Assembly: GCA_900095095.1 (NCBI GenBank)
Contig: FMBT01000293.1
Location: forward strand, 558,001 to 622,000
DNA: 64,000 bases
Direction: 5' to 3'
Source of the DNA: Fragilariopsis cylindrus CCMP1102
Lineage: Eukaryota > Bacillariophyta > Bacillariophyceae > Bacillariales > Bacillariaceae
Shown here: positions 20,534 to 31,800 of the stretch, piece by piece
Position numbering within the stretch: the first letter of the stretch is position 1
Layout of the letters: every line of letters starts with the position of its first letter
The notes under the pieces: model-generated
Told to the model about the DNA's origin: nothing
Database searches by the model: none
What the model saw: only the letters and a program-made list of their open reading frames with translations
Translations under genes and position numbers: made by a program

Positions 20534-21832
20534 TTTATCTTTCTGACTCTTGCTTGATGTTTGGGAAGTTTATTTCGAATCAATCAATCAACATCTTGAT
20601 GTACATGTACACATAACTATGAAGTTTGTTTTGTTTTGAGCCAAGAAATATGTTGTGTATCGATCGGTATGAATTTCTCTCATTTTACCGACACGGCACG
20701 CGTGCGAGGAGGGCTTAGCTCGAAAAAAACAGACGTCATTGCTAACCAATCCTCCACGTGGCACAGCTGTGTATAGACTCACTCAATTAATACATGGTAA
20801 ATCTAGTAAAGAGGATATGAAGATTTGGAAGGTATATAGACCTACCAACCTACCTACCTAGTAATATCAGATCCCTTACTAGCGTATATAAGTATTGTTG
20901 TATAGTAGCTGGCTTTATTTCCAATGGAATACTACGTTTTGCATTGTGTTGATGGTCAATTTTTAGGATAGACCATAGTAGTACAAGTAATTTCATACAC
21001 AATACCTACTTTTGGTTCATGCTGATGTGCAACTAGGACCAATTGCATTTTCAACTTGTTCATACTTGTGCCAGTGCATGCATGTGTATAGCAGTCAGTG
21101 TATTTTTTTGTATGTGATTGAGACCATCTTAATAGTTTTAATGTGCATTGTAGTAGTATCATAATGTTGCATCCATGATGTGTGGTGTGTGCGGGGGTGC
21201 AGTATTATTTTTATACTGCTAAACAAACTTGAGTTGGTAAAACAATTAGGTATAAATTGCAAGGAAAAGTAGGTATAATTGGGCATTTTTTAAGGAAGAC
21301 GAGAGAGAGAGAGAGAGAAGATTTGAATCTTTACTTTTTAAATCATCCTATAAAACCAGATGAGCGAGGCTAATTCATTGATGGTCCCATCCAGGTGTAC
21401 TTCGCCAAACAGTACAATTGTATATGACAATCCAGGAGCAAAGTTGAAGGACTTGGCTTTAGTCGATGCGATTGCTGTGGAGAGGATTAAAGAGGAAGAG
21501 AAAGAAAGAGATAGCAAAAGCATCCTGTAAACATCGGAATTTGGTAAAAGGTAGAGCAACGAATGGAGGTCTGAACACATCTAAAAAATACTACTAGCTA
21601 AATAAACTGTCATAATATTGAAGTCAATTGAAATCTATAATTTGTAATAATTTGATTAGTAGTTACAAATTAAACTATCGAACACTCCAGCCATGTTAAC
21701 TCGGTATTTTTTTTAAACAGAGTATTTTTATTCCCTATGGTTGACGTGTCGCTTTCTGAAGAAAGTCTTTTCGTATCTTCATTCGTATTTGGATGTAACG
21801 CTCCTCCCCAATATTAGATACATAATCTAATC
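20534..21832. other. Intergenic, one doubtful small reading frame
   Basis: A 1.3-kb stretch between two minus-strand genes. An 80-codon minus-strand reading frame (21580-21338) starts with a hydrophobic, signal-like segment, but I recognise no family and no flanking exon, so I do not call it a gene. A short (GA)n run lies near 21302-21318. Confidence 0.45.
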
Positions 21833-24800
21833 TTACGGAGAAGGAGGACTCGAAGGGTTTGATTCCTGCTCTTCGCCCTCTAAAGAAGCCTCATAAGCGC
21901 GTTGTAGATCTTCTGTCCAAACAAAGTTCGAGTCAGGAATTTCCTCAGGCTGACAGAAACGTCCTCTGCGATAGCACCAAACTCTCGAGTCATTGAAAGC
22001 CCGGCCTCCACTTGGATCAGTAGGGACAGCAAAACGACGACCTGTTCGAACATCTGCCAACAAGAAAGTTCTTACTGGCAGAGGTGCTGGAAGGGAGGCA
22101 GGTTCTGCCTCATCGACCATGCTTGAACTGGGATTAATATCTGAAGGTTGTTGTTGTTTTGATTCTTCCGATGGTAATGTTAGCGCGTGGAGAAATTTGT
22201 CTCCAAAGCCAGGAATAGAATCTAATCCACAGCAATTGCTAGCCAACGAAGCAACATCCGTCATGTCAACGTCAACGCTTCCATTCCTTGACAGTCGTCC
22301 TGAACGTCCAGCCTTTCTACTACCTAGAATGCGTACCTTGGCATCAATAGCAAGTTGCCGTGTTACTTCTTTGAGCTCATCATTCGTAGATTCTTCGAGC
22401 GAAATTAGTGCTGTCAATAATCTATCTTCCATAGACTGTCCGAAAGGTAAAGCAGAATATCCCGCAATCGGAATCAAATGCGCCGTTAACGACTGCAATG
22501 CTCTCACTGCTAGAGTTGCACTAAGGACATCATCGCGACCACCACCAACAATTGCACCTGGAGTACCACCATCAACACAAAAGTCAGAAACAACCCGCAG
22601 AAGACTCTCATAGACTGGACCTGTAGCAATACGTTCCTTCATGAAGTCGGGTCCTAATGCTAGGGCTGATATACAACCTACGGAACTTCGAAGTGTGAAG
22701 ACACCATATTTGTACCCGTTGCCTCCTCGTCCCGAAAGAGTATTGTGTAAAAGGGAAATTATCTTGGGAATAACGTTCTCTGTCTTCCGTAGAAGATCGT
22801 AGCATTCATCGCCTTCATCGTATCTGCATGCAAATGTGACAGCCATGGCGGCCTTCAAACTTTGGTAATGATCTAACGTCAAAAGCGGAGCCAATAGCTC
22901 TACAACTCCCGCCTCACGAAGTGTAGGAACGGCCTCGTCACTTTGAGCAATATTCATCAAGAAGCCTACACACCAAGAAGCCGTTTGGCCCTTCCATTGA
23001 GTAGGATCGGGTCCAGCATCGTGGAGGATATCCATGAGAGGCGCTAACGCTCCTGACTCTAAAAGAGGAATTGCATTGTCCAATGACTCAGCTAGTAGGG
23101 TGAGAGCTGCGACACATTTAAATCTTGCTTCGGTTGTTCCGTCCTCTTCTGCTACGCGTACCAGAACCGGAAGGATATCTCCTCGTTGTACAACCGGAAC
23201 TTGGTTCTTCATTTCAGCAGCAAAGCTCCAAAGTATCGAACAAGCTTTGGTACGAGCCTCTCCTCGATCTGTTTGAATGACATTGAGAATAGCATCAACA
23301 AAGCCGGGATAGTTGAACATGGGAATCTTGTTGTCGTAACCAATAGCTAGGTTGGATAGAGCTGAACAAGCTTTGATACGAGCCTCCGTAGAAGAACCCT
23401 GAGCGGTTGTTCGTTCCAATACAGTCATGAGAGCATTCATCACACCCGGTGTTCGGAACACTCTGTGTTTATTAGCCTTTGATATGGAAAGATTCATAAG
23501 TGCTAAGCAGGCATTTGTAGTACAGGGTGTAGCTCCCGTTTCAGGAGAACAAGTAGCAGCAGCCATTCGTCCTAGTGCTTCGACCAATCCAGGTGTTCCC
23601 AGCAGAGCAGCATCATTAGCATCTGCGTTACTTAAGTTCTTGATACAAGTTGTTGCCTTTAGACGAGCTTCATCGCCCGAATTGAGCATAACATCTCGCA
23701 TAGCTTCTAATACTTCTGGAATTTTAGCAATCTCAATCTTGTTAGCCTTGCCACATGAAAGATTCATGATAGCAATACAAGCGTGTAATCTAGCCTTCTG
23801 CGATGCAAGTGGAACGGTCGTAGAACGAGAAGAAGAACCATGCTGTTGTTGTTCATGTGCATGCGAAGAAACAAATGGTCCACCTCGTGCCACTAATGCT
23901 AGCGTATTTAACAGTCCATACGTGCCCATCAGGTATCTATCACTTTCTTCGGTAGCGGTTAGACTGCGTACGGTCTCGACGGCATATTCTCTTCCTAACC
24001 AATCTGAATTCTGTTCTGATACATGTAACATGGTACGTTGGACAAATTCAAGAATTCTACGATTGGATGCAACAGCAACTCGTCGATGGGACATCTTGGC
24101 GTAGTCGGCTAACATACGTGTTCCTAAGGTAACTAGACGTGGCGTAGTCAAAGCTTGTAAAAGAGCTACGATACAACCCCGTTCTGCAAAGTATTTCAGA
24201 TCAGCAACACTAGTGCTTGGACCGAATGAAAGCATGATAGAATTAGGTGAAGTCGGTATCGGTGAAGGAGATGATGATGATGATGACTGTATATGGTCTC
24301 CTGAAGGGGACGATGGGACGTTGTTGTTGTCGTCGTTGTAGACATCGTCGTCTTCGTGTCCTTCTCCCTGGTTATTTGTGTAGTTGCCCATATCAAACGC
24401 AGTCGTTTGTTGAATCATTCGCATCGATGAATAGCTAGAATTGGACGAAACGGCACTGACATTACTTGAAATGACAGGAGGACCACTAGCAGCTTCCATG
24501 ACACTATCTTCATCGTCATCTTCTACGCAAACGGCATTATCTGCGTTGTTCTTCTCGTCTACATTCGCATCATCATCACCATCATCGTCTTCGCCCCAAT
24601 CTTGCGATGGACTACTGGTGGTATAAAATGAAGTAGAAGCCATCGAATCGTAAGTAATATCTAAACCGGGTGGTTTGTCATCTTCTGTATCGTTATTATT
24701 ATTATTGGTTGCTATGTTCGGAACGCTCATGATCGAGGGAGATGGAGCAGAAGGTCTACCGCCGGTATACCCTGCAGATGCAATCGAATTCGATGATACT

Positions 24801-25657
24801 CTTCTCGCAGATGCAGAAAAAGAACCGTTGCCGGTACCCGTAGATACTACTCGTCTTGTACCAGATGGTATAGCAGAAGATGATGATATTCTTCTATGAT
24901 GATTGTGATTTATAGGCATTGCTGCAGACGCAGAGATAATCATTCCTCCGCTACCGGTTGATTCAAGTAAACCCCCGTCACCCATTCCCGGTGTAGAAGT
25001 AGAACCATAACTAAGTGGAGACGCTACACCAGTATTGGGTACTATATCACCGTGTTGATGTTGTTGAAAAGGTTGCTGTTGATGTTGTCGTTGATAGGCT
25101 GGGTTGATCGTCCTAACGGGTACAGTGGATGTACCTGATATCCCTCGAGATAACGAAGCGGGATGGTCCATTGGAGGCATCTGAGGAACTCTTAACATAG
25201 TGCTGGTCGTACTTGTATTGAGATTGTCGGGTTCTCCCCAAAGAAGTGGTCGCGAAGGCGAAGGTTGATTTATCGTAGGATCAATAGACAACGGATCAAC
25301 TACTTCTTGAGACGAATGTTGCTGTTGTTGTTGTTGCTGCTGCTGTTGCTGTTGCGAATTTGTTGTATTCCTTGGACCACCTACTCCACCTAAACCCTGC
25401 ATTGTATTTACATTGGTAGCGGTACCGGTAGTTTGATGTTGTATACCATTTAACATATTCGTATTATTGTTATCGTGCGTACCGCCTCCCCCGGCCGCTG
25501 CGAGATTGTTCTCGAAATCATTCTGTGTTTGACCTGCGGTCACTAATGGAAACGGATCATGCTGAGGCGGTGGAACACCCATATTACCTCCTGATACATC
25601 ATAATCGAATGTTAAGAATTGATCAGGAAACGTCCCTGTTGCTTCCCTAGGCGGCAT
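21833..25657 (-). CDS. Large armadillo-repeat protein with disordered N-terminus
   Basis: A single intronless exon of 1274 residues, ATG at 25657. The first ~480 residues are low complexity: Asn, Gln and Ser rich, with a poly-Gln tract and an acidic stretch. Armadillo repeats follow from ~490 to ~1000, seen as recurring ACIAIMNLSCGKANK, ATTCIKNLSNADAND, ACLALMNLSISKANK and ACSALSNLAIGYDNK units about 45-50 residues apart. The C-terminus has a separate acidic patch ending in LEGEEQESNPSSPPSP. Armadillo folds are protein-binding scaffolds; the family here resembles diatom ARM proteins of unknown role, not clearly importin or beta-catenin. No signal peptide or membrane segment. Confidence 0.85.
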   Translation of the reverse strand: MPPREATGTFPDQFLTFDYDVSGGNMGVPPPQHDPFPLVTAGQTQNDFENNLAAAGGGGTHDNNNTNMLNGIQHQTTGTATNVNTMQGLGGVGGPRNTTNSQQQQQQQQQQQQHSSQEVVDPLSIDPTINQPSPSRPLLWGEPDNLNTSTTSTMLRVPQMPPMDHPASLSRGISGTSTVPVRTINPAYQRQHQQQPFQQHQHGDIVPNTGVASPLSYGSTSTPGMGDGGLLESTGSGGMIISASAAMPINHNHHRRISSSSAIPSGTRRVVSTGTGNGSFSASARRVSSNSIASAGYTGGRPSAPSPSIMSVPNIATNNNNNDTEDDKPPGLDITYDSMASTSFYTTSSPSQDWGEDDDGDDDANVDEKNNADNAVCVEDDDEDSVMEAASGPPVISSNVSAVSSNSSYSSMRMIQQTTAFDMGNYTNNQGEGHEDDDVYNDDNNNVPSSPSGDHIQSSSSSSPSPIPTSPNSIMLSFGPSTSVADLKYFAERGCIVALLQALTTPRLVTLGTRMLADYAKMSHRRVAVASNRRILEFVQRTMLHVSEQNSDWLGREYAVETVRSLTATEESDRYLMGTYGLLNTLALVARGGPFVSSHAHEQQQHGSSSRSTTVPLASQKARLHACIAIMNLSCGKANKIEIAKIPEVLEAMRDVMLNSGDEARLKATTCIKNLSNADANDAALLGTPGLVEALGRMAAATCSPETGATPCTTNACLALMNLSISKANKHRVFRTPGVMNALMTVLERTTAQGSSTEARIKACSALSNLAIGYDNKIPMFNYPGFVDAILNVIQTDRGEARTKACSILWSFAAEMKNQVPVVQRGDILPVLVRVAEEDGTTEARFKCVAALTLLAESLDNAIPLLESGALAPLMDILHDAGPDPTQWKGQTASWCVGFLMNIAQSDEAVPTLREAGVVELLAPLLTLDHYQSLKAAMAVTFACRYDEGDECYDLLRKTENVIPKIISLLHNTLSGRGGNGYKYGVFTLRSSVGCISALALGPDFMKERIATGPVYESLLRVVSDFCVDGGTPGAIVGGGRDDVLSATLAVRALQSLTAHLIPIAGYSALPFGQSMEDRLLTALISLEESTNDELKEVTRQLAIDAKVRILGSRKAGRSGRLSRNGSVDVDMTDVASLASNCCGLDSIPGFGDKFLHALTLPSEESKQQQPSDINPSSSMVDEAEPASLPAPLPVRTFLLADVRTGRRFAVPTDPSGGRAFNDSRVWCYRRGRFCQPEEIPDSNFVWTEDLQRAYEASLEGEEQESNPSSPPSP

Positions 25658-26991
25658 GGTTAGGACACCTAATAGTCAAATTAAATTAAATTGATTATAT
25701 ATATTGTGATGAGCACGGTGGGGTACCGTTACAAACACTAATGCGTTAATGTAGTAAGTGGCGGTAGTAGTCCCAATTTTTTTATATTATGAAGAATAAC
25801 GTGAAGCGTGATAAACGACCGAAGTGGCACTACTAGCACGATGTTATCGAAGTTTTGTCTACTTACACAAACTTCCATGTGAGAGTGAGAGAGCTCACGG
25901 AGGCGCACTTAGCGCACTAGCGCCAATAAAAATTAAAAATTATTTCAGGCGTTGAATCCTATGCCAACTTTGTCCCGTGACAGCACGTAGTTAAAAAAGA
26001 CTTACTGGAAAATTTAGCGCGCATTTTCTTTATGGAAATAACAAAGCCGCGCACCCGAAAATGAAAACAAAAATTTGTATTTTTGACGAATGAATTCGAC
26101 AAAAAAGTGTACAACGCATACCCATCAAATGACACAACGGCAACGCATAAGGGATTTAAAATAATATTTGAACTACCACGTCCAATTTTTTTAAAACCAG
26201 AAATTGACTCTGAGTAAAACTTTTTAGGGATCATATTGAGAATTGGGTAGTGGACAGGACCAAAACAACAGCTAAGCTAAGTGGAAACTGAATAAATCTA
26301 GCATGGATAATGTTCACCATGGCATGGTACGGTATTCACCACAGTTTTCAGCATGGTCAATATCTTACTTGCATTACGAGTACAAATAATATAATATTCT
26401 CATCTTGTACACATCTCACTCAGAATCAACCACACACATAAAAGAGGAACATAGATCTTATCTAGTTGTTGTTATTTATACATAGTTATAGTTGTTTTCA
26501 TCATCATCATTGTTGTTGTTATCTATATCTCAGTCAAAAGTTTGGATAGTTACATTCTTGTAGGAAAGATTCTGGAATCATTATGGTTGCACTAGTTGCG
26601 TGATCTTAGATGGCCTACTATTCAATCCTTCCCATCCCTCCAATGTGAAAGCTTCATCAGAGTAAGTGGATACAACACACACACACACACACACACACAC
26701 CACTATCATACTGTACTCTACTTTAGTACAACTACAATGGATTTGAGTCAGCGGACTAAAATCAAGGATTTTACGCGTAGAATTAACGCGCGAAAGCACG
26801 TTTGAGAAAAATAAAATCTGTCATCGTCATCATCTGATACGTTTTTTTTTCCATCTTATTCGCAAATACGAAGTACGAAGTTGATTTTTAAATAAATATC
26901 AGGGATGAACGATGACAGAGTGCATCATACAATCCGACGATGTTCCTCATGTCTTTAAACTTTACGCTACGTACATAAAAACGCAATACAA
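25658..26991. other. Intergenic with AC microsatellite
   Basis: A 1.33-kb divergent spacer between the armadillo gene and the plus-strand parvulin gene. It has an (AC)n run at 26674-26702 and otherwise AT-rich sequence without a supported gene. Confidence 0.5.
26674..26702. repeat. (AC)n microsatellite
   Basis: About 14 AC dinucleotides in tandem, roughly 300 bases upstream of the parvulin start. Confidence 0.9.
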
Positions 26992-27546
26992 ATGTCGTTT
27001 GCCGAAAGAAAAATGAACAATCAAAGAAACATTCCTATGACCACTAGTATCTTCTTGGGGTCAATTTTTATTCTGCTGTTCTCTAATGCATCGGCGTTCC
27101 TTCCTTCTATACAATCGATCGCGACGATTCACTCTGGGGTGGGGAAGGCTTCGAGAATAGTGCCTTCTTCACTGAATATGGGGATATTTGATGGGTTTTC
27201 TAGAGCATTTTCAAATGCAGAATACGGTGCTCCTCCAGATGCTGTGAAGGCATCTGCGCGTCATATTTTGGTACAGTCGGCAGGAGAAGCAAAAGTTATC
27301 ATGAAGATGATTTCATCCGGAGAGAAAACATTCGAATCTTGTGCTAAAGAATATTCAACTTGCTCTTCTGCGAAACAAGGCGGATCACTGGGAAGCTTTC
27401 CTCCTGGTCGTATGGTTCCTGAATTCGATAAGGTTATATTCAGTCCTGATGCAAAAATTGGCCAACTAGTTGGACCAGTACTCACTGACTTTGGGCACCA
27501 TATTATTATTCTTGATAAACGTAAGGGTGGGGGAGATTGGTTTTAA
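26992..27546 (+). CDS. Plastid-targeted parvulin-type peptidyl-prolyl isomerase
   Basis: A single exon of 184 residues. The N-terminus is a textbook diatom plastid presequence: a hydrophobic signal peptide (IFLGSIFILLFSNASAF|LP) with the ASAF cleavage motif, then a Ser-rich transit peptide. The mature part from residue ~82 is a parvulin domain: ASARHILVQS, FESCAKEYSTCSSAKQGG, LGSFPPGRMVPEFD and LVGPVLTDFGHHIIILDKR. Parvulins speed cis-trans isomerisation of Xaa-Pro bonds, and the sequence fits a stromal or lumenal folding helper. The domain is complete and no second domain is present. ATG codons at 26992, 27013 and 27037 are in frame; the later ones would also keep the signal peptide. Confidence 0.9.
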   Translation: MSFAERKMNNQRNIPMTTSIFLGSIFILLFSNASAFLPSIQSIATIHSGVGKASRIVPSSLNMGIFDGFSRAFSNAEYGAPPDAVKASARHILVQSAGEAKVIMKMISSGEKTFESCAKEYSTCSSAKQGGSLGSFPPGRMVPEFDKVIFSPDAKIGQLVGPVLTDFGHHIIILDKRKGGGDWF

Positions 27547-28873
27547 TTGCATAATGATACTTACGAGACGACGAATCAATAAATATATACATTATATTCT
27601 CGTCCGATGCACTACTCTACGATTAAAACTTAGTAGTAATATCATTTCAATAATAATGTGTCAATTTTATTGGTGTTTGATTTGATTTTCTCTATACAGA
27701 ATACTTAATCAACAATAAACTGAAATCATGGTTGGAGAAAATCATGTATTTTGATCAGTGTAGTTGTTCAAATTTTATATTTGTTGAAGTATTTGGACAA
27801 TTCGAGTTTCTCAATTAAAAATTAAGAGGTGTTATCTAGCACAACACTATCACTTCAGATAATCATTACATACTAGTATATAAATATACTATAACGTATT
27901 AGTTAGCTTTCCTATATGCAAGTGAAGTTCTTCAGCTAGTAGCAAGATGGAAATGAAATTATTCAGGTTCTACTCTCACTGTAAAATATTGCGTATTTGT
28001 ATTTTCATTCGTGTGTGGATGAGTGATGGGGGACGTTGAATTTAGATCTTATCACATGAAGGAATGGTGATGTAATGACTTAGTCTTATAATCTGCTGCT
28101 GAGAGTACAGCTTAATTCAAATCAATAAATAGTAGTTGGAGCTAAGCAAGATAATAAAATGTATCATTAAAAAATGACGTTAAGATAGCTAGTAGTACAA
28201 AGTAAGCATGTGTCAGATAGTAAGGTGTGGTATAAGAAACAAGTATCCTGCAAAGTTTCCAGAACACAAAAGCATTCTGATCAAGTGTTTTATAAATAAA
28301 TTAAAATAAAACAACAATCAATAATGTTCAGGAGTTGAATGGTAGACTTAGATTGTCATAGTAAGAAAGAGTGTAGAAATCCAGAAATAGAAAAAGTAAC
28401 CATTTGTTTTTGTCAGCAAAATAGACATATCTGCCTGTGTATAGTGATCAGCACTAGATGATCTTTACTGGACTTGGAAGAAAGCCCTTTGTAGCAACAA
28501 GATCGAGTATACATAAACATATATACTTAAAGAGCTTCATTTCAGCTATCATCTATCTATAAGCTTCATCTTTTTTTTTAGAACTTCAGACAACACCTAT
28601 TGCTAAGTTACTGGTACAACTTTAAAAATATAATAAAATGGACTAGTAAACTGTGTGCTTTTTTGATTTTATCGCGCTTTCTCAAATCTTGTCCCAGTTT
28701 CCAATCGTCCCAGTTTCCACCGCGCGTAGAACAAACAATACTCCTCTAATTTTATTCCTCAAAATACGCGCCAGTTTTCTGTCACACAAACAGAAGCAAG
28801 AACTTACAACGACACAGTCCGGCATGTATTGTTTCAACTAGTTCTTAGAATCGGAGAATGAGATAAGTAGATC
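27547..28873. other. Intergenic, no gene recognised
   Basis: A 1.33-kb AT-rich stretch between two plus-strand genes. No exon, RNA gene or repeat is supported. Confidence 0.5.
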
Positions 28874-31800
28874 ATGAGCAAGGAAAGTAATCACAGTAGA
28901 GCGATAGTAGAAACGCCACCGTCAGCTATTATCACAACAACTGAAGCCATGAATGATGTTACTACCGGTCGTCCTGAAAATGAGGACGAGCACGACGACG
29001 AAGTCGACGACGAACTTGACGACAATAGGTCGAATAACCTTTCTGTCAGATTGACGTCCTCGTACTTTTCTGAGTCTTCTGCTTCGTCGGCGGCGTCTCC
29101 TTCTGATTTTTCTCCCTCAAATAAAAATGTCGGAAGTATAGGCACGGCGGAAATACAAGAAGGTCTAAACACTATTGAATCATGCACACCACAACGAAAA
29201 GACAGTGATGATTTTAGTCTCTCTAAGATTAAACCTGTGCACAATTTTTTCGGCCAAATGCAATCATCTCCTTATGACAGTGAGGGATCGGATGGTAGTC
29301 TTGTTTTCTCACCTAGTTCACTAGTGGATGACCACAAGACTGCTACTGCTCCCGTGACAAGTAGTGATACAAATGACAACAACAACAAACACGGGTCGAC
29401 GACCCCATTCTCAATCCCAAATAGGGATCGATTTAATAGTGTGGATAGTAATGGCTCAGTACGATATTTACGACCCACACCTCAAAAATCTCCCGCGAAT
29501 ATATCAGATACAAAGCAAAACCAAAACCATAACTCTGTCCAGCAGTCACAGTCGCAGCAACCTATCAATCCACATTTGCTTCCATATCATGAACGGAGGA
29601 AATTGTTGCAGCAGAGGGAGTATCAACAACAGAATCAGCATTTGCAGTATCATAATGCTATGGCCCAGGCACAGGCACATTCTCAACGATCATCACAAAC
29701 TCAGCAGCACCAGAATCAATATCAGAATCAGAATCAAGGACATCCACCATCACATCACCCAACTCAGAGTTACCCTGTAGATCCGCGGATGGCAGCTGCT
29801 TACTATCAAATGTATGGAATACCACCTCCTGGAGTCTATACTCCGTTACCGCATCCTTCTACTCAACAACAATCAGGAAATTTACCATCTGTCGGATATG
29901 CATTCCCACAACCACCACCACCACAACCAGGAGCAGCATATTACCATCAACAAATTCCCAATGCTGCTACTGCTGCCGCTCCACATGGTATGTCTCACCC
30001 ACAGGTGCATCCACCAGTGCATCAATTTCATCACCAGATTCCTGCATCGGGTTTTCATCAACAGCAGTATCCACCACCACAAGTATCTGGTCATATGGTA
30101 CATTCGTCGTTCCCATCTCCCTATCTGCATGGAGTACCACCCCAATTCGCATATATACAACCAAACCCAGTACCACCATTAAATAATCATCATCCTGATC
30201 AACAGCAACAAGAGCAACAGTCACGTGAACAGCAGCAGCAACAACAACCACAGCAACAGCAGACGCCACAACATCCCCGATCTGGCAAGCAGAATATACC
30301 AAACACCAATACAAATGATACCACGACTTCTCGTGGCAACAGTGATGTTGTGAGCGCTACTAAAAAAATCAATCCGCCAAGGCCACCAACTGCAACAAGA
30401 AATAACGACTTCCATCGAGATCTTGGAAGTAGTGGAAGTATTCCTCCACCGCCGCCGCCGCCGCCACCACCACAAAGTCTTGTATTAGCATCATCGGGCG
30501 GTTCTTCGTGTCATTCGGGAGGCTCGTCTTATCATTCACGTGCTGATTCCTACGGTAGTATGTCTTCTTTGGAAGGTCATGGTCCAATTAGCACAAACTT
30601 TAGTAAAGACGAAGACGACGATCGTCCTGCACAGCCAAGTCATCAGCGACCACCAACACCGAAATCAAATAGACCGACTATAGATACTAGCATTACTATG
30701 ACATCACCAGAAAGTCAAGGACAAGTTATACCACAGCATGAACGAAAGAATTCATTTCTCGATATGCTGCGTCTTGGCTGGTCTCCCCAATCGCGAGATT
30801 CTCCATCTGGCACGACTCGCAAAAAGCCCAACGTCAATGAATTTCATCGAAAAAATCAAGAATTTTTGAACCGAGCAACTGCGATGCACCCCTTTCAAAA
30901 ATCCTCGACTGTTCCTATGATGCTCCATCGTCGTATTCCATCACAGGATCGACCACCGGCATCTCGTGGCACTCATCGACGATTACACTCAATCTCCAAC
31001 GATGAATGGGACGAGGATAAGGAGGAGGAGGACCAGAGGGGAACGGTAGCGCCCAAATTACAAGAACCTAATAGAGCATTCACTAGTACCACTGACGATA
31101 CGAGTGATTCTGGAACCTACATTGACGAAGATCGTGTATCGGAAGATGATGATGATGATGATGATGAATCTGACAACGACGAATCCGATAATGTTAATGA
31201 GTATTCGTCTCTACTGCCTCCCAGCGGTATTAGCAGTAATGAAAAAGAAGGAAAAGATTCGAATTATGATCGTAAATATCGCCGAGGCCATCAGAACTAC
31301 GAATCAACATCTGGCACGCGAAGAAATCTCCATCCAAATGAATCGACTCAAGTGCCAAGTTGTAGTAATGATAGTAGTAGTGCCAGTATATCTAAAATGT
31401 CTGAAGCAGTGACGTCAGCTGCACGATGGGATAATCGAACGATGAACATGACTAGAAAATCGCGGAAGAAGAAATATCGACATAAGAATTCAAAGCATCT
31501 ATCCAATAATGATAATACCTCATCCGAAAGTAGTGAAAATTCTTCTGATTCTTCCTTCGACCATCGTAAGTGGACAAAGAAAAGAGCCCGCATGTTAGAA
31601 AAAGAACGAACCAAGTTAATCGAACAATGGAAGGAGGAGGCAAAGGTGGAAGCTGAATTGTTGAGGAAACGAGAAGAATCGAATAGGTGGCATCATCGGC
31701 TATGGAACATGATTGTAGGTCAACTTCACAATTCTGGTGTGAAGGCATTTCGTTGTTTGACCATTGTTGAAAATTTTATTGGTAACCTCCCATTGACAAT

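Noticed and set aside
21338-21580. An 80-codon minus-strand frame with a signal-like start
   Set aside because: No family match, no neighbouring exon and an ordinary composition; one weak resemblance to SAP18 had the wrong segment order.
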